A stretch of DNA of 32,589 nucleotides from Candidatus Poribacteria bacterium (GTDB lineage: Bacteria > Poribacteria > WGA-4E > WGA-3G), in contig PYIY01000193.1 of the NCBI GenBank assembly GCA_003635195.1, positions 33,058 to 65,646 on the forward strand, read 5' to 3'. The notes under the pieces are model-generated. The model had not been told where the DNA came from, did not search any database, and was given only the letters and a program-made list of their open reading frames with translations. Shown one piece after another: positions 7,215-14,574 of the stretch (within the stretch, counting starts at the first letter, position 1; each line of letters starts with the position of its first letter). The position numbers and the translations under genes were made by a program.

Positions 7215-8792
7215 CTAAGACGCGAATCCGCCACCGCCGGGCGTTTCTATGCGAATAACATCACCTTCGCGCGTTGAAATGGAGACCTTACTTGCTAACG
7301 GATGTTCTTCTCCGCCAGAGATTAACGCGTTATATCCCGGTTGTCCGGCTTCGCCCCCTTGCAAGCCATAGGGCCCTTGCGTTCGGCGTTCTGAAAGAAT
7401 CGTAACCTCTGCATCTGTCAGAAGTCGCAATGCTCGAACAACGCCATCACCCCCTCGAAATTTTCCCGCACCACCCGTTCCACGTCGGATCGCATAGGTC
7501 GTTACTTGCATCGGATAGTTCGTCTCAATTGCCTCTATGGGAGTGTTCATTGTATTGGTCATGTGCGTGTGGATGGCATCAATACCGTCTCGGTTCGGAC
7601 GCGCGCCCATCCCCCCTGCGATCGTTTCGTAGTAAGTAAAATCCTTGTCGCGTGCGGTATCATAACCGCCTATTGTCAGGTTATTCATAGTGCCGGAACT
7701 CGCAGCAGGAATTTGATCAGGGCAGGCTTGCGCCAACGCTCCGAGTAGCACATCAACAATTCGCTGTGATGTTTCGACGTTTCCTCCTGCAACCGCTGCT
7801 GGAAACTTCGCATTCACAACGGTTCCCTCAGGCGCAATAACTCGGATGGGTTCTAAACACCCCGCATTGGCGGGAACGGCTGCCCCAGCGAGGCATCGGA
7901 AAGTGTAAAAAACTGCGGAGAGGGTAATCGCGTAAATCGCATTGACAGACCCTCGCGCCTGTGGGGCTGTGCCAGTAAAATCGACGACTGCTGTATCATT
8001 TTCAATTTCAATTGCGACCTGTATTTCAATCGGATCATCACTAATACCATCGTTATCAAGGACATCAGTGTACATGTAACGTCCGTTGGGGATTTCTCGT
8101 AAGCGTGCGCGGACCATTCGGCTTGCATATTCACAGAGTTCCTGCATATATGTCGTAATTTCTGTTGCGCTATATTTGGCTATCATCTCCCGCAATCGCC
8201 GTTCGCCGACGCGGTTCGCTGCGAGTTGTGCTTCCATATCACCACGGCGTTCCTCAGGTGTACGTACATTCGCGAGAATCAGCTCCCAGAGGTCAGTATC
8301 CAATGCTCCACCTCGGATAAGTTTGACAGGTGGGATACGGATACCTTCCTGGATCACACTCGTTGCAATCGGCATTGAACCCGGAGCCATTCCACCGACA
8401 TCCGCGTGGTGGGCGCGGTTCGCGACAAAGAAAACGGGACGATTTTTTCCATCATTTGCCTTTTCATCGGAAAAAACAGGGGCAACGAGTGTAATATCCG
8501 GTAGATGCGTACCGCCGCGATACGGATCGTTGAGGGCAATCATATCACCGGGTGCCATTTCGGTATGTTCAATCGCAGCCAATACGGAGAGGGGCATAGA
8601 ACCAAGATGCACGGGGATATGTGCGGCTTGCGCGACCATCTTGCCGGTACCATCAAAAACAGCACATGAAAAATCAAGACGTTCTTTGATGTTGGGTGAA
8701 AACGCTGTGCGTTGTAGCGTTACACCCATCTCCTCTGCGACCGATGTCAGCATGTTTTTGTAAAGTTCTAATTTAATAGGATCCGTGTTCAT
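7215..8792 (-). CDS. Hydantoinase B / 5-oxoprolinase family subunit
   Basis: A 525-residue protein clearly of the HyuB family, the B half of ATP-dependent N-methylhydantoinases and 5-oxoprolinases (and relatives acting as acetone carboxylase subunits). The family pattern is complete: LYKNMLTSVAEEMGVTLQRTAFSPNIKER at the N-terminus (LQRTAFS, NIKER), HIPVHLGSMP, PGDMIALNDPYRGGTHLPDI, HHADVGG near residue 130, and a Gly-rich end (RRGTGGAGKFRGGDG, TPGGGG). These enzymes work with an ATP-binding HyuA subunit, usually encoded next to it. None is present on either side; upstream lies a decayed DUF3800 gene. The start has no clear Shine-Dalgarno. The substrate cannot be told from sequence. Confidence 0.9.
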   Translation of the reverse strand: MNTDPIKLELYKNMLTSVAEEMGVTLQRTAFSPNIKERLDFSCAVFDGTGKMVAQAAHIPVHLGSMPLSVLAAIEHTEMAPGDMIALNDPYRGGTHLPDITLVAPVFSDEKANDGKNRPVFFVANRAHHADVGGMAPGSMPIATSVIQEGIRIPPVKLIRGGALDTDLWELILANVRTPEERRGDMEAQLAANRVGERRLREMIAKYSATEITTYMQELCEYASRMVRARLREIPNGRYMYTDVLDNDGISDDPIEIQVAIEIENDTAVVDFTGTAPQARGSVNAIYAITLSAVFYTFRCLAGAAVPANAGCLEPIRVIAPEGTVVNAKFPAAVAGGNVETSQRIVDVLLGALAQACPDQIPAASSGTMNNLTIGGYDTARDKDFTYYETIAGGMGARPNRDGIDAIHTHMTNTMNTPIEAIETNYPMQVTTYAIRRGTGGAGKFRGGDGVVRALRLLTDAEVTILSERRTQGPYGLQGGEAGQPGYNALISGGEEHPLASKVSISTREGDVIRIETPGGGGFAS

Positions 8793-8874
8793 AGTTAGAA
8801 GGGAATTTCGCGCTTATCTTCATTTTGTCTATGGACTACGAAAATTCGAGACTGTTCTCGCCTCAACAATTTCT

Positions 8875-9791
8875 TTAATCATCTTTTCTACGCAGTCGCG
8901 CGGTGAAAGTTTGAGCTCGTTTTCGCCGCAACACTTCAGGAAGAGTAATCCTCCCATCCACTATATTGTAAGCGGTTTCAGGATCAATATCGTGTTCTTT
9001 AGCAAGTTGTAATGCTTGCTTTCTTCTCGGGTTGCCTTCAACAATCATATGTTCAGAAAGTTCAACAATAGGAGAATAGTGTTCATCTATCGCGTTAAAT
9101 AACGAATCTACTAATGAAGCACAATACTGTTTATCTTTAAATTCTCTTTCCTGGAAGTAGTAGTATCTGTAGCAGATAGAAGCAACGAAATCGGCAAACT
9201 GTATGAATGGATTTCATTAGAATGAACAAAAACACAGTTTTGAAAGTTTAGATCTTTATTGAAACGATTAAACGTATCCAAGAGCACGCGCTGTTGATCT
9301 CAACTGTCTAATTCGTCGTGTAAAATTATAGCATGGTGATCGAGTGGCAAGAACTCCTTACAACACTCAAGCGTTTTTCTAAAGAGAGCTACGCGGAGAT
9401 CACTACCTTTAGCGCGCATCTGTTTCCTTATCGCTTTTACCCGAATAATTCGAGCGTCTTTTATCTCAAAAAAACGCGTTAAGAGTGAGCTGCATATCCG
9501 CTTAGTTTCCTCTCTATAGTGTCTATCAAGAGTATTGAGAATATCTCCATATTTTATCTCTCTACCAGAAATATGCACTAAAGGATTAACAATTTGAGAG
9601 TAAAACTTTAAGAATTCCTGTTGACTATTAAAAGGGACACAAATAGCAGTATAAATGAATTGGGAGTTATCTTTGTTGACTCCTGCTTCATCTATATAGA
9701 TACACCATGTTTGCATTTTTTGTAAATCAGACGAAATGTATTCTTCCGGGGCGAAAGAATCAGATGGATATAAGTGTTCTTTTACTGACAA
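8875..9791 (-). pseudogene. DUF3800 protein gene, broken by one stop and one frameshift
   Basis: The intact N-terminal part (9791 down to 9300) reads MQTWCIYIDEAGVNKDNSQF and further, with the YIDEAG signature of DUF3800. It stops at an in-frame TGA (9302-9300) after DELDS. Reading on in the same frame gives DQQRVLLDTFNRFNKDLNF and VFVHSNE. One base is then missing in an A-run (9212-9214), after which the next frame gives NPFIQFADFVASICYRYYYF, the conserved IQxADFVA end of DUF3800, and continues to a stop at 8877-8875. Repairing both lesions gives about 305 residues. The start is uncertain: TTG 9791 next to the RNA element, or ATG 9716. DUF3800 function is not established. Stop readthrough and a sequencing error are alternatives to true decay, but two lesions favour decay. 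Confidence 0.8.
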
Positions 9792-9797
9792 GTAGTG

Positions 9798-9914
9798 GAG
9801 GTAGAGTCGGGACTCTCAAAGCGTTATCAACGCATCCCTCATTTTTTAAGGACTCGGTAATCCTCTGGTGAATAGAGTCAGCACTCTCTAAAGATCAAGG
9901 ACCTACTCCACCAA
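9798..9914 (-). ncRNA. Candidate structured RNA, copy 1 (DUF3800-associated type)
   Basis: A 117-base element, 97% identical to the copy at 9970-10086 (differences at 9811, 9820 and 9848). It folds into four local hairpins: AGAGT/ACTCT, GCGTT/AACGC, (A/G)AGGA/TCCTC and a second AGAGT/ACTCT. In this copy a closing stem GTGGAG(G)TAG/CTACTCCAC extends into its flank at 9795. It lies directly before the DUF3800 gene and on its strand. The change at 9848 keeps a pair only as U-G on the minus strand. Structured RNAs near DUF3800 genes are a described set of motifs (Weinberg et al. 2017); which class this would be I cannot tell. Confidence 0.55.
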
Positions 9915-9930
9915 TGCGGAATATGAGATA

Positions 9931-9960
9931 TAAGAGGGGGATAATTGTTTCCCCCTCTTA
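9931..9960. terminator. Perfect 10-bp hairpin between the two RNA copies
   Basis: TAAGAGGGGG (9931-9940) and CCCCCTCTTA (9951-9960) are perfect reverse complements around a 10-base AT-rich loop. On the minus strand a modestly T-rich TATATCTCATATT follows, on the plus strand ATCACTCTTG. It could end a transcript of RNA copy 2 before copy 1, or be a boundary hairpin of the unit. No canonical U-tract is present, so the terminator call is weak. Confidence 0.4.
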
Positions 9961-9969
9961 ATCACTCTT

Positions 9970-10086
9970 GAGGTAGAGTCGGTACTCTCAAGGCGTTATC
10001 AACGCATCCCTCATTTTTTGAGGACTCGGTAATCCTCTGGTGAATAGAGTCAGCACTCTCTAAAGATCAAGGACCTACTCCACCAA
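9970..10086 (-). ncRNA. Candidate structured RNA, copy 2 (DUF3800-associated type)
   Basis: Second copy of the 117-base multi-hairpin element, offset 172 bases from copy 1. Hairpins in plus coordinates are 9975-9988, 9993-10005, 10020-10037 and 10046-10059. The third is a perfect GAGGA/TCCTC stem here. Near the ends GAG and TAG pair with CTC and CTA, and flanking CTTG/CAAG words add to the closing stem. Hairpins 1 and 4 share the word TAGAGTC..NACTCTC, so the element may itself contain an old internal duplication. It is followed on the plus side by the AT-rich leader of the oxidoreductase gene. Confidence 0.55.
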
Positions 10087-10139
10087 GATCAGAATTGTAC
10101 CACACTTCTAAAAAAAGTCAAATTTATTTTCAATTCTCT

Positions 10140-10191
10140 TTGCATGTTTAGAAGTTAGTTGCATTTTAACATCTTCTCCTATAACATGCAA
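10140..10191. promoter_or_regulatory. Overlapping inverted repeats before the oxidoreductase gene
   Basis: TTGCATGTT (10140-10148) and AACATGCAA (10183-10191) are perfect reverse complements 34 bases apart, with an inner AGAAG/CTTCT pair. A second 9-bp repeat, ACTTCTAAA (10104-10112) with TTTAGAAGT (10147-10155), also has a 34-base spacer and overlaps the first, so the two foldings exclude each other. It may be an operator or a switching leader of the gene at 10218; this is inference. Confidence 0.35.
10159..10187 (+). promoter_or_regulatory. Candidate promoter for the oxidoreductase gene
   Basis: TTGCAT (10159-10164), 17 bases, TAACAT (10182-10187), or TATAAC at 10180 with a 15-base spacer. 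It lies about 30 bases before ATG 10218. Its -35 and the following TTTTAA resemble the candidate promoter at 7051-7079. It is embedded in the inverted repeat, which would suit repression. Confidence 0.3.
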
Positions 10192-10217
10192 GAAAACATT
10201 TGCGAGGAGAATTTCAG

Positions 10218-11183
10218 ATGAAAAAAGTCAATATTGCGCTAATCGGCGCGGGTGGTATGGCAAACGGTGTTCATTACCCATCGCTTAGAGAGTGCGAAGA
10301 TGTTAATCTTGTTGGATTGTGCGATCTGGTCCCATCAAAACTACAGGCAACAGCGGAACGGTTTGAGATTGATCAGACGTTCACTGACTATCGGCAGATG
10401 CTTGAAAAAACGTCTCCAGATGCTGTATATATTTTGATGCCACCACAGCACCTGTTTCCGCTTGCTATCCACTGTCTCTCGCAGCAACTCCACGTTTTTA
10501 TTGAGAAACCGCCGGGTGTCACGCTCCATCAAACAAAGGAGATGGCATTGGCAGCGGAAAAGAACGATTGTAAAACAATGGTCGGTTTTAATCGGCGTTT
10601 CATTCCGCTTTTACAAAAGGTTAAAGCGACAGTTGAGGCGAAGGGTCCAATTATTCAATGCATGTCAACCTTCCATAAAAACACACCGAATGCCCTCTAC
10701 TACGATGGTGTGATAGACGTTTTGACCTGCGATGCGATTCATGCAGTAGACGCGCTCCGATGGCTTGGCGGTGGCGAGGTGAAAGCTGTTGCCAGTGACA
10801 TTAATAGTTTCTACTCAGAACGTGAGAACAGTTTCAACGCCCTCGTCAAATTTACGAGCGGTGCTTCTGGATATCTTTGCACAAATTGGGCAGTTGGCGG
10901 ACGTATCCATACGTTTGAGATGCACGCCCGTGGGATTTCTGCCTATATCAACCCTGACGCGGGTGGACGCGCGGTCCTTCACACGTCCGAGGGCACAACC
11001 GAAATTACACCTGAGGACGCGGCGGATTCTGATCAGCTGCACAGAGCTTACGGATTTTATGGAGAGAGTCGGCACTTCGTGGATTGTATCCAGCAGGACG
11101 AACAGCCTTTAACCTGTTTTGTGGACGCAGTCAAGACGATGGAACTTGTGAGGGCTATCTACCGAAATCGGATTGACGCTTAA
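10218..11183 (+). CDS. Gfo/Idh/MocA family NAD(P)-dependent oxidoreductase
   Basis: A 321-residue predicted dehydrogenase acting on a sugar, inositol or related polyol. The N-terminal Rossmann fold starts with NIALIGAGGMANGVHYPSL (nucleotide loop GAGGMA, residues about 10-15). FIEKPPGVTL (about 98-107) is the EKP motif whose Lys is catalytic, and GFNRRF and DAIHAVDALRWLGG belong to the C-terminal beta-sheet domain. I chose ATG 10218, with GAGGAGA seven bases before it, over a TTG at 10200. It is transcribed toward the dcw cluster but separated from rsmH by 78 bases and functionally unrelated to it. The exact substrate cannot be told. Confidence 0.88.
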   Translation: MKKVNIALIGAGGMANGVHYPSLRECEDVNLVGLCDLVPSKLQATAERFEIDQTFTDYRQMLEKTSPDAVYILMPPQHLFPLAIHCLSQQLHVFIEKPPGVTLHQTKEMALAAEKNDCKTMVGFNRRFIPLLQKVKATVEAKGPIIQCMSTFHKNTPNALYYDGVIDVLTCDAIHAVDALRWLGGGEVKAVASDINSFYSERENSFNALVKFTSGASGYLCTNWAVGGRIHTFEMHARGISAYINPDAGGRAVLHTSEGTTEITPEDAADSDQLHRAYGFYGESRHFVDCIQQDEQPLTCFVDAVKTMELVRAIYRNRIDA

Positions 11184-11261
11184 TGTTGCGTCGCTGACGG
11201 CGAAAATCAATTGGCACGTTTCTTGCTAGGCAATAAGGTATAAGGTTAGATTGAGGCAAGT

Positions 11262-12215
11262 ATGGATACACGCCACATACCAGTTTTATGTGATAAAGTG
11301 GTTGATTTTCTCAAACCGAAATCGGATGGCGTTTATGTAGACGGCACTGTCGGATTAGGCGGGCACAGTGCGGCTATCCTCGAAACCTCTGCTCCGAGTG
11401 GGCGTGTGTTTGGAATAGATCTGGATGTTGAAGGTCTCACCGTCGCCGAAAGTAGGCTACACGCCTTCGGGGAACGGTGTTCCCTTATTAACGGCAACTT
11501 TGCTGAGATGGATGTTTTACTGGAAAGCCATTCAGTTCATGCTGTCGACGGTATCCTACTTGATTTAGGTGTGTCGTCCCTACAGTTAGATACACCACAC
11601 CGAGGGTTTAGTTTCAACCATACCGGGCCTTTAGACATGCGTATGAACCTCGGACAGACACTGGATAGTGCTGAACAGACTGCTCTCACGGCTATGAAAG
11701 TGGTCAACGATAGCACAATGGATGTTCTTGTTGATATTTTTAAGCGATATGGTGAAGAACGATACGCTAAACGGATTGCCAGTCGAGTTGTTCAAGCGAG
11801 ACAACAAAAACCGATAACAACAACAACGCAGTTCGCAGAAATTGTCACGCAAGCTGTCCCGCCAAAGACATTCAAAATCCATCCGGCGACGCGTGTGTTT
11901 CAGGCACTGCGGATCCACGTCAACGCAGAGTTGGAAAACCTTGTTTCAGGTTTAGATGCTGCGCTTTCACTTTTGAAACCGGGGGGTTGCCTGTGTGTTA
12001 TCACGTTTCATTCGCTTGAGGACAGGATAGTCAAACGTTGTTTTCAGACATGCGCGAGGACGTGTATCTGTCCACCCAAAACGCCTATCTGTATTTGTGA
12101 ACACAAGCCATCGGTAGAGATTCTCACAAAGCGTCCGGTCCTACCGAGTGAAACCGAGATTCAAAACAATCCGCGAGCGAGAAGTGCTAAACTACGCGCT
12201 GTTCGCAAATTGTAA
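11262..12215 (+). CDS. rsmH: 16S rRNA (cytosine-1402-N4)-methyltransferase RsmH (MraW)
   Basis: A 317-residue S-adenosylmethionine-dependent enzyme that methylates N4 of C1402 in the ribosomal P site. HIPVLCDKVVDFL opens the protein. VDGTVGLGGHS (about residues 26-36) is the SAM loop. LLDLGVSSLQLD, RGFSF and GPLDMRM (about 100-125) and VITFHSLEDRIVK (about 245-258) are family signatures, and the length is usual. GAGG lies five bases before the ATG. It is the first gene of the dcw cluster here. mraZ, which normally precedes it, is missing; the gene upstream is an oxidoreductase. A weak possible promoter (TTGGCA at 11211 with an imperfect -10) lies in the gap. Confidence 0.96.
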   Translation: MDTRHIPVLCDKVVDFLKPKSDGVYVDGTVGLGGHSAAILETSAPSGRVFGIDLDVEGLTVAESRLHAFGERCSLINGNFAEMDVLLESHSVHAVDGILLDLGVSSLQLDTPHRGFSFNHTGPLDMRMNLGQTLDSAEQTALTAMKVVNDSTMDVLVDIFKRYGEERYAKRIASRVVQARQQKPITTTTQFAEIVTQAVPPKTFKIHPATRVFQALRIHVNAELENLVSGLDAALSLLKPGGCLCVITFHSLEDRIVKRCFQTCARTCICPPKTPICICEHKPSVEILTKRPVLPSETEIQNNPRARSAKLRAVRKL

Positions 12216-12282
12216 CCTCTGATTTCTACGAAAAAGTGTATCTTAAATAACATCTTCAACGTTTAGCAAGTAAAGGGGTTTT

Positions 12283-12381
12283 ATGGCTCATAAGACATTC
12301 AGAGAACGGTTGTAAAGTCGTATCGGAAAACAAACCGAAGCGGGGAAGTTCCGTTCTCAAATCGGTTACAAGGTTCAATCA
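12283..12381 (+). other. Interrupted in-frame upstream extension of ftsL
   Basis: ATG 12283 has AAAGGGG just before it and is in frame with ftsL, 33 codons upstream. It reads MAHKTFRERL, then TAA (12313-12315), then SRIGKQTEAGKFRSQIGYK and so on into the FtsL start, with no other stop. The basic, coding-like residues after the stop suggest that FtsL once began here and that a point mutation cut it, or that a 10-codon leader peptide precedes ftsL. An 8-bp inverted repeat (12302-12309 with 12352-12359) spans the same stretch. Confidence 0.4.
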
Positions 12382-12705
12382 ATGCAGACATCAGATCTCT
12401 ATTCAGCACGCACCACAAAAGTAGAGGAACCTAAGTCGAAAAAGAGGTTTCCATTAGTTTATGTTGTTTTAGGATTATCATTCTGTGTCTTTGCTGGTAG
12501 CATCTGGTTCTCGTCTTACGCTAAAAACGTAGCTTTACTCAGACAACCCGTCTACGAAAGACAAAAGCACCGTATTCAAGACGCAATTTATCAACTCGAA
12601 TTGGAAGAGTCAACTTTAACCAGTATCCAAAGGATTCGACAAATTGCAACTGAGCTTGAAATGGTTGAACCAACCGATGCCTCACAGGTAGTGTGGGACA
12701 AATAG
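12382..12705 (+). CDS. ftsL: FtsL-like bitopic cell-division protein
   Basis: A 107-residue protein with a basic cytoplasmic N-terminus, a single membrane helix (about 25-47, LVYVVLGLSFCVFAGSIWF) and a periplasmic helical tail (about 52-97) with spaced Leu/Ile, suited to a coiled coil with FtsB. It ends with the FtsL-like IRQIATELEMVEPTDASQVV. Position between rsmH and ftsI is the classical place of ftsL, and that is half of the evidence because the family is poorly conserved. FtsL joins FtsB and FtsQ and activates FtsW-FtsI at the septum. AAGG lies about nine bases before the ATG. The upstream in-frame region is discussed separately. Confidence 0.82.
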   Translation: MQTSDLYSARTTKVEEPKSKKRFPLVYVVLGLSFCVFAGSIWFSSYAKNVALLRQPVYERQKHRIQDAIYQLELEESTLTSIQRIRQIATELEMVEPTDASQVVWDK

Positions 12706-12777
12706 TTTTGTTTTTTCGCGTTGTTTTTTCGTCTTTTTGAAAGGCATTTGGACTTATCTTAACTTTATAGGGAAAAC

Positions 12778-14574
12778 ATGAAAAACAATTTGCATTTATC
12801 CGTTCGCCGCCTTGTTTTCGTACTTATTGTGCTACAGGTTGGATTCCTATTGCTGGTTGGTAAACTGTTCAAAGTGCAAGTCTCCAGCAATACAGAAAAT
12901 CAACAGACAACTGAGCGTACTTGGCATTCTCCGCGTACAGCTACAATAAAGCGAGGCAAAATTTTGGATAGGCATGGCAATATTTTAGCCTTAAGCCGTC
13001 ACAGCCTCTCTGTTTATGCCGATCCGAAGTATATAAAGATTGATCCGATAAAAATTGCTGAAAGGCTATCCCCCGTTCTCGGTGTTGCTGAGTCTGAATT
13101 GATCACCCAACTTCGTCGTAAGGATAAACGGTTTGTGTGGCTCAAAAAGGATCTGGATTATAGATTGCTTGATGAGATTCGTTCAATCGAGCGAGAGATC
13201 CGTGGTATTAAGCACCGAGTTGAACAAAAGCGGACCTATCCGAAAGGGGCCCTTGCGGCTCAAGTCATCGGGCATATAAACGATCAGAATATGGGTGAGG
13301 GCATTGAGTATCACTACAACAATTACCTGTTGAGTGCGAAGGAACGCGAAGCCGCACAGCGTGCAGCCGATGCCCGAAACGAACCGATCAAACTGCTAAC
13401 GCATGGGAAGTCCACTGATGATTATGGGTATAGCATCGTTTTGACACTCGACGAATACATTCAAGATGTCGCTGAACAGGAATTGGCAGCAGCTTGCGCA
13501 CAGTGGAACGCGCCGCGGGGGACAGTGATCGTTATGGCATCACAAACGGCAGAGGTATTAGCACTCGCCAGTTACCCGACGTATAATTTGAACCAATACG
13601 CGCATAGCAGTGAGGAAGCAAAACGGAATTTCGGGGTTTGGTTCGCGTATGAACCGGGTTCTATTTTTAAAATTATTCCGTCTTCCGCTGTACTCAACGA
13701 AGGTATCATGACACCTGAATCGACAGTTTTCTGCGAGAATGGTCGGTACCGGCTTTCAAATGGCAGGATTATTCGCGATGTTTCAGCAAAAGGGGTACTC
13801 ACACTGAAGCAGGTGATTCAGAAATCCAGCAATATCGGCATGATTAAGGTTGTGAAACGACTGGGACATGAAAATCTTGGTGCTTATATTGAGATGTACG
13901 GTTTTGGTAAACCGACAGGTGTGGATCTGCCGTATGAGCACAATGGCAGCCTTTATGCAGTCAAACATTGGGACACGCACTCTCTCGGTTCTGTGCCTTT
14001 TGGTCAAGGGATTATGGTAACACCGCTGCAGATGGTAAGTGCCTTAAATGTCATCGCAAATGAAGGAAAACTCCTCCGCCCGCATATTACGCGAGAAATT
14101 CGAGACAGTAACGGGAGAGTGAGGAAAAAGATTTATCCGCTCGAAGTTCGACAAGTACTGCACCCACAAGTGGCAAAACAGATGACAGAGATACTCGTTG
14201 GCGTTGTTGAGGGTGGTAGCGGTCGTCGCGCGCGCGTTGAAGGGTATCGTGTAGCAGGAAAAACAGGAACCGCCCAAAAAGCAGAACCTAATGGTAAAGG
14301 TTATGCTGGAAAAGAGATTATGTCCTTCATGGGGTTCCTCCCTGCGGAAAATCCGATGGTGTCAATAATCGTTATGCTCGATGAACCGACAGGGGCGCGC
14401 TTCAGCGGTCAGATCGCTGGCCCCCTATTCCAGAAAGTCGCTGCGCAAACGATGCAGTACTTAAAACAGACCGAGTTTTTCGTGCCCCAGCTGCAAAAAA
14501 CTCCCGAATTTGCCCCTGTTGTAACAGAACAAACCCCGGCGCAACGCCTTACGCCGAAAGGAGAGGGGTTGTGA
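12778..14574 (+). CDS. ftsI: Penicillin-binding protein / septal peptidoglycan transpeptidase FtsI
   Basis: A 598-residue class B penicillin-binding protein that crosslinks septal peptidoglycan with its partner FtsW. It has an N-terminal membrane anchor (about 9-30, LVFVLIVLQVGFLLLVGKLF) and a pedestal domain with the family motif RGKILDRHGNILA (about 59-71). The transpeptidase domain carries the active-site SIFK (295-298), SSN (350-352) and KTG (495-497). It lacks PASTA repeats, so it is of the FtsI rather than the SpoVD/PBP2x type. The last four bases (GTGA) overlap the murE start, pointing to coupled translation. The gap before it is 72 bases, with an only modest ribosome site. Confidence 0.95.
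   Translation: MKNNLHLSVRRLVFVLIVLQVGFLLLVGKLFKVQVSSNTENQQTTERTWHSPRTATIKRGKILDRHGNILALSRHSLSVYADPKYIKIDPIKIAERLSPVLGVAESELITQLRRKDKRFVWLKKDLDYRLLDEIRSIEREIRGIKHRVEQKRTYPKGALAAQVIGHINDQNMGEGIEYHYNNYLLSAKEREAAQRAADARNEPIKLLTHGKSTDDYGYSIVLTLDEYIQDVAEQELAAACAQWNAPRGTVIVMASQTAEVLALASYPTYNLNQYAHSSEEAKRNFGVWFAYEPGSIFKIIPSSAVLNEGIMTPESTVFCENGRYRLSNGRIIRDVSAKGVLTLKQVIQKSSNIGMIKVVKRLGHENLGAYIEMYGFGKPTGVDLPYEHNGSLYAVKHWDTHSLGSVPFGQGIMVTPLQMVSALNVIANEGKLLRPHITREIRDSNGRVRKKIYPLEVRQVLHPQVAKQMTEILVGVVEGGSGRRARVEGYRVAGKTGTAQKAEPNGKGYAGKEIMSFMGFLPAENPMVSIIVMLDEPTGARFSGQIAGPLFQKVAAQTMQYLKQTEFFVPQLQKTPEFAPVVTEQTPAQRLTPKGEGL

Noticed and set aside
8086..8763. Plus-strand frame of 225 codons opposite hydantoinase B
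   Set aside because: It is the antisense shadow of a strongly conserved gene, with low-complexity Arg/Ser/Ala composition.
9798..10086. CRISPR array
   Set aside because: Only two repeats of 117 bp with one 55-bp spacer that itself is a palindrome; far too long and structured for CRISPR repeats, and no cas genes.
9798..10086. tRNA genes (terminal CCACCA word and several hairpins)
   Set aside because: The element has no T-loop GTTC motif, no anticodon arm of proper size and is 117 bases with four equal hairpins.
9300..10086. Insertion sequence with the DUF3800 gene as transposase
   Set aside because: No terminal inverted repeats or target duplications enclose the gene, both repeat copies lie on one side, and DUF3800 is not a transposase family.
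11211..11243. Promoter for rsmH (TTGGCA with TAAGGT or TATAAG)
   Set aside because: Either the -10 is poor (three of six) or the spacing is 21-22 bases; not reliable enough to list as a feature.
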